From the NCBI GenBank assembly GCA_964606695.1, contig CAZSHG010000049.1, forward strand, positions 1 through 7,221: a stretch of DNA of 7,221 bases. The letters are read 5' to 3'. Positions within the stretch are counted from its first letter, which is position 1, and every line of letters starts with the position of its first letter. Below, one piece after another: positions 1 through 4,917 of this stretch. Made by a program: the position numbers and the translations under genes. The stretch comes from CAZSHG01 sp964606695 [NCBI: uncultured bacterium]. Its GTDB lineage: Bacteria; UBP14; UBA6098. The notes beneath the pieces are model-generated. The model ran no database searches. It was not told where the DNA came from and was given only the letters and a program-made list of their open reading frames with translations.

Positions 1-1229
1 CTAATCGGGACGGGGGACCCGTCCCCTACGGGAATGTCGAGGGCGATGGTTACCGAGGAATTGAAAGGGTTCGGATATGCGGAAATGGCGAACGCCTGCG
101 GCGTGGGCGTTTCCGTTATGCCGGTAAAATCGAATTTAAAAGTGTCGCAGACGGGAAAATCCCATAGGACGGTTTCGCCGGTGGAGTCAGGGAGGAACAT
201 AAGACATACCTCGACCGTGTCGTAATCCGGGTGGTAAATCGGTGGATAGTCTATTTCGAGAACGTCCAGCGCAAGGGCGCGCGCACCAATTTCATAGCCG
301 TCGAAAAACCGAGGTGTCCAGTGATGGAAAATGCGGAACCGCCATACGCTGGAATCGGGGTTGAAATCCGCGAAATCGCCGAAAATACGAAGCCTAAGCG
401 TTGAATCTTCCTGCTCGATTGTCGCACTGTCGGCCCGGGTGTTGCAGGCGAACAACTGCCGCGCGAATTGAAGGTTGTCGAAAAGGGTGATAACGTCGGT
501 TTGGTCGTATGGATAAGTAGAGAAAAGATTAATGTCCGCAACTACGGTTATTTCACCCTCGCGGTAATTACCCGCTAAGATCTGAACTGCAAACGAATCG
601 TAAATGACAGTGTCTGCGCCATAAGGATGTCCGTAGCAATCTCTCCCGCCCCAACCGATGGCTCTAAGACAACCTTCTGTATCCACTCCTACCGAAACGC
701 TTCCCATTGTTATCAATGTATCTATTCCGCTTACTCTTTCCCATCGAGAATCGAAGTCAGTGATGAAAGTCGACGATAAATATCCAAAATAGCTTATGAA
801 GGTATCGGGAACAGAATCAAAGACATATTCGTTATAAGCTTTTGGCCTTCCGAGCTCCTCGAACCATGTTTCATACCCAAAAATTCGGTTGATAGCTTCA
901 ACAACGTCTCCGCGGCATTCGAGGACAAGGATTAAATTACCACCAGACTTAACAAACACCTCTAACTGAGCAATATTACTGTCTAGAAGATATTCATTGT
1001 CAGGTAAAATCCAGTATGAATCGAAACCTAAAGGGCTTACGAAGGTATCAACTACACCACTTCCAAAGATTCGATGACCGTCTCTCTGAAGTGTAACTTC
1101 AAAAGTAGGAAATTCTTCCGCAAATGGTCTAATTCTTGTTAAGACAATATCGCCGCAAAAGGTTGAAGAACAAATGATTAATAATAATAGTAGGATTTTT
1201 ATTGAACTTATTGATTTTTTTTCTTGCAT
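1..1229 (-). CDS. Exported protein with amidotransferase-like domain and T9SS-type tail (3' end outside window)
   Basis: The frame is open from an ATG at 1229-1227 to the left edge (409 residues seen), so the stop lies outside. The N-terminus is a Sec signal peptide: MQEKKSISSIK, then a Leu/Ile core at residues 12-19, with cleavage probably near residue 26. Residues about 65-265 suggest a class I glutamine-amidotransferase-like fold of the ThuA/DUF4350/GldG kind: FDSYWILPD (69-77), FVKSGGNLILVL (92-103), and a late GEITVVAD ... DNLQFARQLF (225-260). This assignment is from pattern memory, not a search. A Cys follows the GG strand (C105), but no catalytic triad can be argued. Residues 380-409 begin the sorting domain (AYPNPFNSSVTIALDIP). 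A weak Shine-Dalgarno (AAAGGAAG) precedes the ATG. The 5' half is AT-rich (32% GC counted at 961-1020), while bases 1-60 are 63% GC. It is divergent from the small gene at 1296. Confidence 0.85.
   Translation of the reverse strand, partial: MQEKKSISSIKILLLLLIICSSTFCGDIVLTRIRPFAEEFPTFEVTLQRDGHRIFGSGVVDTFVSPLGFDSYWILPDNEYLLDSNIAQLEVFVKSGGNLILVLECRGDVVEAINRIFGYETWFEELGRPKAYNEYVFDSVPDTFISYFGYLSSTFITDFDSRWERVSGIDTLITMGSVSVGVDTEGCLRAIGWGGRDCYGHPYGADTVIYDSFAVQILAGNYREGEITVVADINLFSTYPYDQTDVITLFDNLQFARQLFACNTRADSATIEQEDSTLRLRIFGDFADFNPDSSVWRFRIFHHWTPRFFDGYEIGARALALDVLEIDYPPIYHPDYDTVEVCLMFLPDSTGETVLWDFPVCDTFKFDFTGITETPTPQAFAISAYPNPFNSSVTIALDIPVGDGSPVPI
7..31. repeat. Palindromic element 1, GTAGGGG family, in coding sequence
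   Basis: GGGACGGG (7-14), loop GGA, CCCGTCCC (18-25), followed by CCTACG. On the coding (minus) strand it reads GTAGGGGACGGG..., encoding V-G-D-G-S-P-V-P in a loop of the sorting domain. It is identical in stem and loop to the element at 5240-5263, and the 90 bases around it match bases 5235-5324 at about 83 of 90 positions by hand alignment. Confidence 0.75.
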
Positions 1230-1295
1230 CTTTCTTCCTTTCGGCTATATTATAAGCGTAATTTTAGAAAAAGCAACTTCAAAACTGGGGGAAAG
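1230..1295. promoter_or_regulatory. Divergent intergenic region with overlapping candidate promoters
   Basis: These 66 bases separate two divergent starts. On the minus strand a TATAAT (1254-1249) lies 16 bp downstream of TTGCTT (1276-1271) and about 20 bp upstream of the ATG at 1229, leaving a short leader. On the plus strand TATTAT (1248-1253) lies 18 bp downstream of TTGCAT (1224-1229, overlapping the other gene's start codon) and would drive the small gene at 1296. The two -10 candidates share TATATTATA, so the two promoters would compete. The -35 boxes are weak (TTG only), so this is a motif-level proposal. Confidence 0.4.
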
Positions 1296-1496
1296 ATGAG
1301 AAAACTGGGATTTGTTTTTCTGTTCTGTCTGGTAGTGGTCTGTTTCGGAAGAGGGCCTGATTCGACGGGTACGGGGGTCTTAATCTGGTGGTCTGTAGCC
1401 GATTCTGTTTGGGCGGATTCCTGTGGAAGCACCGAAGAATGCACTTATTTCCTTACAAGTTTTTATTGCAACATAGTCGATGCCTACTTAACATAA
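1296..1496 (+). CDS. Small exported protein, 66 aa, possibly the 5' stump of a larger gene
   Basis: I do not recognise a family. The chosen start (ATG 1296) is preceded by GGGGG and AAAG (1287-1295), the same style of ribosome site as GGGGAAAAA before the gene at 2881. The first 20 residues form a convincing signal peptide: MRK, then LGFVFLFCLVVVCFG. The mature part (about 46 residues) is acidic, with three Trp and three Cys; C20-type lipobox spacing is not met, because V precedes the Cys. A longer frame exists from ATG 1224, but it would begin inside the divergent gene and place a charged stretch ahead of the signal peptide. The last 13 bases overlap the 3' end of the convergent 465-residue gene, so the protein stops only once it enters that gene. 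This fits either a true micro-secretory protein or a gene truncated by rearrangement. Confidence 0.5.
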   Translation: MRKLGFVFLFCLVVVCFGRGPDSTGTGVLIWWSVADSVWADSCGSTEECTYFLTSFYCNIVDAYLT

Positions 1497-2881
1497 ACCA
1501 CAGGCTTAGTGTAAGTCCGCCCGTCCTGCTGGATGCGAATGAGATAGACGCCGGAACCGAGGGAGGGCGCGGGATGCCAGACGACCGCGTTTTCCGTAGG
1601 GGCGGGGCTTGTCCCCTCCCGTTCTTTGACACCGGAACCCACGTTACGGGAGGCCACAAGGGCCTCCCCTACGTCCGTTTTTATTTTCCTTCCCGCGACA
1701 TCATATATTTCCACCCGTAGGGGCGTATTGCATACGCCCGCGCCGTCAATGGTGAAGGAGACGGCCGAATTGAACGGGTTGGGGTGGGCGGAGAGGGAGA
1801 AGTGGTCCGGAACGGTTGGCTCTTCGTCTATGTCGCTCCATCTTTCAGAAATTCTACTTCCCAATAGTGTATTTGATGAATCTGTCCAGAAAACCCATAA
1901 ATGTGTCCAAAACCAAGGGCTCCAGGAGTCTGGAGTTAGCGTATCGGGAAGTGTGATACCGGCAACTCCGACATAAGTAGGATTAACATCCTCGAAAACA
2001 TTCTCGAAGTATTCTGAGAAAGGATTTTCGGAATAAACTATAACATTTCCTTCAGAAGCATAAACCATAGCATCGAGGGGAACATCATCCGGGAACCATA
2101 AAAAATAGGAAAGCCATTTTTCCTCAATTGAATCCCTCGTAATATATCCTTCCGGCCACCACAATCCATCCCAGAGGACGAGGATGTCTGGCGAACTATC
2201 AGTATAAGCGACAGTCGAGCCACCATCTATCATAATTGGATACTTGCCGGAATAAGTCTCAAATGTAGGGGAAGCAATAACAACAAATTCAGGCGGAGAG
2301 AACGACGAGATGTAGGTAGCTGTCCCTCCGTATCCTATCTTAAGGTATCCCTCGGCAGGAGGAACTTCATCTGTAATCACTGAACCAGTAATTTCATATG
2401 TCGATCTATCGAAGTGACAACGCACAAAGTTGTTTCCGGAAGTTATACCGAAAAAATAAAGAGCATCAAGGTATATGTCGGTTTCATCGACTGCAATACA
2501 TTGAAAACTATCTGGAATTGAATAGATGTCCGTTGAAGATGTAGAGCTATTATATTCTGCGATTTTATTCGCGCCAAATTCGCGCCAGGAAACCCTGTCA
2601 CCCGCTGGAGTCGATAAACTCCACATCGTGTCGGCCACAGCTATTATATTCATGTTTTCGAGATTATGACCGCTAAGTTCAATAACAGCCGAACTGTCGC
2701 CAATTCTTGCCAGCATATATAAAGAATTTGGAAAGCCCTCAATCATCTGTTGTGGGATTTCATAAACATGAATGGAATCGGGAAAAATCTGTTCAGGCTC
2801 AGACCACATCGGTTGGGCGAAGACTTTCATGCAAAGCCCTAAAAGAATCATCAGCTTTAGAATTGTGGAATTGATGGTCAT
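1484..2881 (-). CDS. Exported protein of unknown function with T9SS-type C-terminal domain, 465 aa
   Basis: It is complete, with ATG at 2881, GGGG five bases upstream and TAG at 1484. MTINSTILKLMILLGLCMKVFA is a clear signal peptide with a cleavage site at VFA/QP (residue 22). Residues 23-355 are rich in aromatic and Asp/Ser residues with short beta-type stretches (WSEP near the start, WVFWTDSSNTLLGSRISERW near 325-350). This recalls sialidase-like or other propeller proteins of FCB bacteria, but blade repeats are not clear enough to claim. Residues about 359-465 are the sorting domain: AHPNPFNSAVSF, RVEIYDVAGRK, SGVYLIRI and PVVYVK. Three palindromic elements lie inside this domain. GC rises from 37% (2401-2460) to 63% (1741-1800). 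The gene starts only 23 bases after an orphan FN3 tail, so it may rely on upstream transcription. Confidence 0.9.
   Translation of the reverse strand: MTINSTILKLMILLGLCMKVFAQPMWSEPEQIFPDSIHVYEIPQQMIEGFPNSLYMLARIGDSSAVIELSGHNLENMNIIAVADTMWSLSTPAGDRVSWREFGANKIAEYNSSTSSTDIYSIPDSFQCIAVDETDIYLDALYFFGITSGNNFVRCHFDRSTYEITGSVITDEVPPAEGYLKIGYGGTATYISSFSPPEFVVIASPTFETYSGKYPIMIDGGSTVAYTDSSPDILVLWDGLWWPEGYITRDSIEEKWLSYFLWFPDDVPLDAMVYASEGNVIVYSENPFSEYFENVFEDVNPTYVGVAGITLPDTLTPDSWSPWFWTHLWVFWTDSSNTLLGSRISERWSDIDEEPTVPDHFSLSAHPNPFNSAVSFTIDGAGVCNTPLRVEIYDVAGRKIKTDVGEALVASRNVGSGVKEREGTSPAPTENAVVWHPAPSLGSGVYLIRIQQDGRTYTKPVVYVK
1595..1623. repeat. Palindromic element 2, GTAGGGG family, in coding sequence
   Basis: CGTAGGGGCGGGGCTTG then TCCCCTCCCGTT. 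The arms GGGGCGGGG and CCCCTCCC pair with one internal mismatch. The GTAGGGG end lies on the plus strand, opposite to elements 1, 3 and 5. The host gene reads it as E-R-E-G-T-S-P-A-P-T in the loop before VVWHPAPS. Confidence 0.65.
1645..1673. repeat. Palindromic element 3, GTAGGGG family, in coding sequence
   Basis: Perfect 8-bp arms GGGAGGCC (1648-1655) and GGCCTCCC (1661-1668) around ACAAG, with outer TTAC/CTAC. On the minus strand it begins CGTAGGGGAGG and encodes V-G-E-A-L-V-A-S-R-N, 22 bases from element 2 and in the opposite orientation to it. Confidence 0.75.
1716..1740. repeat. Palindromic element 4, GTAGGGG family, in coding sequence
   Basis: CGTAG precedes GGGCGTAT (1721-1728), loop TGC, ATACGCCC (1732-1739). 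The host gene reads it as G-V-C-N-T-P-L-R, in the loop homologous to the one that holds elements 1 and 5, but with a different stem sequence and the opposite orientation. Confidence 0.75.
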
Positions 2882-2904
2882 TTTTTCCCCTTAGCGAATA
2901 ATGT

Positions 2905-3012
2905 TTATATAACCTCCACGACCCAAATCTCCGAATATCCCCCGTAGCCGGCGGAGTTTTTGGCGCGGGCGCGGAAGGCGTAGGTTAATCCTTCGGTTAA
3001 GGGGCCGAGTTC
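2905..3012 (-). pseudogene. Orphan C-terminal tail of an FN3-domain gene
   Basis: Read on the minus strand from 3012, the frame gives ELGPLTEGLTYAFRARAK, then NSAGYGGYSEIWVVEVI and a stop at 2905. It matches the last 35 residues of the intact gene at 3527-4480. By hand alignment about 85 of 101 bases agree (2912-3012 against its counterpart at the end of the intact gene), so it is a diverged paralogue rather than a recent copy. No start codon or upstream portion is present: homology begins one base after the toxin stop codon (3014-3016). It lies just ahead of the gene starting at 2881. Confidence 0.8.
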
Positions 3013-3013
3013 G

Positions 3014-3313
3014 TTATATCTTAAGGTAACGTTCAATTTCCATAGCTCCATGAAAAATCCCGAGGATATCAATATCCTCGTTCTCCTTTATTAAATATGC
3101 AATTCGATAATGACCCAAAAGAATGATTCTCACTTCCCTGTCCTGTATCGGCAGATAGCGTAAGCCGATGCCGGGGAAGTTTTCGAGTAACTGGACTTTT
3201 TCAAAAATCAACCTGAGAATATTCGCGGCGGCTGAGGGATCATCGGCGGCGATATAGTCATGAATCTCCAGCATCCAGTGCTCAGCTTCTCTTGTCCAGT
3301 TTATTTTGCCCAT
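3014..3313 (-). CDS. ParE/RelE-family toxin of a type II toxin-antitoxin pair, 99 aa
   Basis: Length and pattern fit the ParE/RelE fold (plasmid stabilisation family, PF05016): MGKINWTREAEHWMLEIHDY, YIAADDPSAAANIL, a central NFPGIGLRYLP, then EVRIILLGHYRIAYLI and a final ILGIFHGAMEIERYL. ParE relatives inhibit gyrase and RelE relatives cleave mRNA on the ribosome; the sequence does not decide which. The C-terminal H-G-A-x-E-I block is typical of the ParE side. The start overlaps the antitoxin gene by 13 bases, which implies translational coupling, and no separate strong ribosome site is needed. Its stop codon abuts the orphan FN3 tail. Family assignment is firm from pattern; the target is unknown. 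Confidence 0.9.
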   Translation of the reverse strand: MGKINWTREAEHWMLEIHDYIAADDPSAAANILRLIFEKVQLLENFPGIGLRYLPIQDREVRIILLGHYRIAYLIKENEDIDILGIFHGAMEIERYLKI

Positions 3314-3486
3314 GAGTCTATTTTCTGCTTCATCGCGCTATTCGAGATTGTGTTTTCGGCGTCGGAATCGGCGATTCCCTTCTCAATCATTCGCGCAAAT
3401 GCCAGCTCGCGCAGAATTTCGTCGAACGTGCTGTCGTCGGGTTGGCTCTCGATTATTCGAACCATAGAATCCTTTGTCGAATTCAT
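3301..3486 (-). CDS. Antitoxin partner, 61 aa
   Basis: A small acidic protein directly upstream of, and overlapping, the ParE/RelE-type toxin. Residues 14-37 (SQPDDSTFDEILRELAFARM and on) and IEKGIADSDAE followed by SNSAMKQKIDSWAK match the pattern of short antitoxins of the form 'PDD-x-(S/T)-(F/W)-(D/E)-(E/D)-I ... K-I-E-x-G-(L/I)-x-D ... (E)-(V/M)-K-x-x-(L/F)-x-x-W'. These often accompany ParE-like toxins and usually lack a recognisable DNA-binding domain. The C-terminal helix would wrap the toxin. Start ATG 3486 is set by GGAGGTGA (3500-3493), 9 bases upstream. It would be expressed first and neutralise the toxin. It is 40 bases downstream of the FN3-protein gene, so read-through from that gene is possible. 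Confidence 0.82.
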   Translation of the reverse strand: MNSTKDSMVRIIESQPDDSTFDEILRELAFARMIEKGIADSDAENTISNSAMKQKIDSWAK

Positions 3487-3492
3487 TATCGT

Positions 3493-3500
3493 TCACCTCC
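3493..3500 (-). promoter_or_regulatory. Strong ribosome binding site of the antitoxin gene
   Basis: GGAGGTGA on the minus strand, 9 bases between GGAGG and ATG 3486. This is the strongest Shine-Dalgarno in the window, consistent with antitoxin being made in excess of toxin. The surrounding 10-mer TGGAGGTGAA also occurs at the 3' end of the FN3 gene (minus strand of 3531-3540), probably by chance. Confidence 0.7.
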
Positions 3501-3526
3501 ATTAGTATCTATCGATTCAAATTGTT

Positions 3527-4480
3527 TCACTTCACCTCCACGATCCAAATTTCTGTGTATCCTCCGTAGCCTGCGGAGTTTTTGGCGCGGGCGCGGAAGG
3601 CGAAGGTCATGTTCTCCGTTAATGGGCCGAGTTCGAAGAACGGCTCGTCCGAGGTGGCGAAGACGTCCCAGGTTGCGGGAATCCAGCCTGCCGGCGCGGG
3701 CGATGGCGTTTTTGCGGCCTCGATAATGAACTCGTCCGCAAGAACGTCCTCTTCGAGCCGGAGCTTAACCATGTCCGTCGCGGGGTCGTATTCGTGACTG
3801 ACGAACTTCTGGTCGTTGGGCTTGTGAGCGACGGGCATATCCCACGGCTCGAATCCCCACTCGATAAGCAGTTGGTCGCGCTTGCCGTCGGGCAGGACAG
3901 CGTAAAGGAACTCGCGGCACGCGCGCAGAGCCGGCATTCCCATGTCGATAATCGCTTTGCGGAGTTCCTGATAGGAGTCGTGCTTTTCGCCTCGGGCGAT
4001 TTCGGTGGCTTCGAGATTTTCGTGCGTGCGGTCGAACAAATCCTCGATAGCGGTGCGCAAAGCAGGTGGGAGTTCGGCCGGAGTGCCGGCGTTGTCGTCG
4101 GATACGGTAATAATGTTGTGCAGGACAGCCGAGATGCGCGATTTTTTGCGCGGCTGGTTGTCGATGCCCGCTGTGCGCTCATAGACATTGCCTTCGCCGT
4201 GCCGCATCCGCCAGAACGAGCGCGCTCTGCCGATTAGGTCGAGGGCGTCTTTCTCCAGCGTAAGCCACTGCGCGGTCAGCTCGCCGTATTCGTCGGAGCG
4301 GGTTAGCCATTCGTCGTAGCGGGTTTGCACTTCGGCGAGGGCCGCCGTCAGAGCGTCCTTCTCTATAGTAAGGAAATTGAAATCCGCCGGAGTGCCGGGG
4401 TCGTCGTCCTTCCTGTTGCAAAGAGACAGCAACGCGAGGTGCTCGACCGGGCCTCTTGGGATACCTTGATTTTCCGCCAT
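3527..4480 (-). CDS. Helical protein with C-terminal fibronectin type III-like domain, 317 aa
   Basis: The start chosen is ATG 4480 (MAENQGIPRGPVEHLALLSL) because AAAGGAG sits 8 bases upstream. An in-frame ATG at 4564 would add 28 residues with no ribosome site. There is no signal peptide and no membrane segment, so it is probably intracellular, unlike the other large genes. Residues about 1-228 look helical and charged. They contain an imperfect internal repeat: DDDPGTPADFNFLTIEKDAL near 25-45 and DDNAGTPAELPPALRTAIED near 126-145. Residues about 230-317 look like an FN3 fold: VKLRL, FIIEAA, FFELGPLTENMTFAFRARAK, then NSAGYGGYTEIW. A diverged orphan copy of its last 35 codons lies beyond the toxin-antitoxin genes, so the gene once existed in tandem. 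I do not know its function. Phage- or surface-associated FN3 proteins share the layout, but nothing else here supports that. Confidence 0.85.
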   Translation of the reverse strand: MAENQGIPRGPVEHLALLSLCNRKDDDPGTPADFNFLTIEKDALTAALAEVQTRYDEWLTRSDEYGELTAQWLTLEKDALDLIGRARSFWRMRHGEGNVYERTAGIDNQPRKKSRISAVLHNIITVSDDNAGTPAELPPALRTAIEDLFDRTHENLEATEIARGEKHDSYQELRKAIIDMGMPALRACREFLYAVLPDGKRDQLLIEWGFEPWDMPVAHKPNDQKFVSHEYDPATDMVKLRLEEDVLADEFIIEAAKTPSPAPAGWIPATWDVFATSDEPFFELGPLTENMTFAFRARAKNSAGYGGYTEIWIVEVK

Positions 4481-4533
4481 AATGACAACTCCTTTCTGGC
4501 CTTTAAAAAGTGGCCTGAACGCAAATTGTCTAA

Positions 4534-4593
4534 ATAATAAAAGGCGTGGAGGGGAAATTGACAAGGAAAAAATGAATTTTTTTGAAAAAAATT
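4534..4593 (-). promoter_or_regulatory. Candidate promoter with AT-rich upstream element for the FN3-protein gene
   Basis: On the minus strand TTGTCA (4564-4559) and TATTAT (4539-4534) are separated by 19 bp, or 17 bp if TTTATT is used as the -10. Immediately upstream is a run of A/T tracts containing a perfect 19-bp inverted repeat, AATTTTTTT-G-AAAAAAATT (4575-4593), in the position of an UP element. Transcription would start near 4527 and give a leader of about 45 bases before ATG 4480. It could serve the FN3, antitoxin and toxin genes together. Sigma-factor preferences of this organism are unknown. Confidence 0.4.
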
Positions 4594-4812
4594 AGGAAAT
4601 TGTGAAAATTATCGTCGTAGATTCTACGTAACTTCCTGAAAATCCAGTAATTAGGGCATTCGATGTCCGGAGAAGACTTTTGAGAAAAAAAGCTGGTGCG
4701 CGGGTTTGAGAATGCCAAAATCCAAATGCCAAATGGCAAATAAACGTTATTCTGTTGGCCGGTCTTGTGCCTATTGCGAATTGGCGTAAGGGAGGGAAGC
4801 TCTGCCATGCCG
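4594..4812. other. Gene-free AT-rich intergenic stretch with short repeats
   Basis: No convincing gene is present. It holds a 13-bp palindrome CGTAGA-T-TCTACG (4616-4628), a possible operator upstream of the FN3-gene promoter. It also holds a cluster of TGCCAAA repeats: AATGCCAAA at 4711-4719 and again at 4725-4733, and GCCA-AA-TGGC at 4728-4737. That TTTGGCATTTGG-type pattern resembles short sequences I recall from spacers of many bacterial genomes. Weak open frames here translate to low-complexity sequence and lack ribosome sites. Confidence 0.55.
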
Positions 4813-4917
4813 TCATTTCAAATATACCACCCGCTTCGGCGACAGTGCCGCTTCCAACGTGCTCGATCCTTCCCGGACGGGCGCAAGCGCGGGACTCGCC
4901 TTATGCTGTATTGATTC
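4813..4917 (-). pseudogene. Orphan sorting-domain tail, in frame behind the stop of the deacetylase-like gene
   Basis: The minus strand continues in the same frame after the TGA at 4920-4918: ESIQHKASPALAPVREGSST and LEAALSPKRVVYLK, then TGA at 4815-4813. The last 24 bases match the end of the upstream gene at 23 positions (4813-4836 against 4918-4941), and CGTCCGGG is shared further in. The homologous part is about 4813-4882; the 35 bases nearest the first stop look unrelated. It has no start of its own, so it is best read as the remnant of another sorting-domain gene. Read-through of one TGA would append 34 residues ending in a second copy of the terminal motif. Confidence 0.7.

Noticed and set aside
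34-225. Plus-strand frame of 63 codons
   Set aside because: Antisense to the sorting domain of the first gene; no ribosome site and no recognisable protein features.
251-541. Minus-strand frame of 96 codons
   Set aside because: It is a shadow of the gene at 1-1229, whose frame is open throughout, begins with a signal peptide and ends in the PNPFNS motif. Base 541 has no ribosome site.
1595-1740. Three hairpins as a CRISPR array or rho-independent terminator
   Set aside because: They differ in stem sequence, orientation and spacing, there are no repeated direct units or T runs, and they lie inside a coding frame.
3487-3540. 10-base direct repeat TTCACCTCCA at 3492-3501 and 3531-3540 as an insertion-site duplication
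   Set aside because: One copy is a canonical ribosome site and the other encodes conserved V-E-V-K, so coincidence explains it, and no mobile-element end is present.
4558-4563. Perfect TTGACA on the plus strand as a -35 box
   Set aside because: No TATAAT-like box lies 15-19 bases downstream (the sequence is T and A tracts) and no plus-strand gene follows.
4530-4816. Two minus-strand frames of 74 and 92 codons in the AT-rich gap
   Set aside because: The translation is of spacer repeats (LPFGIWILAF-type) and A/T tracts; the frames overlap each other and lack ribosome sites.
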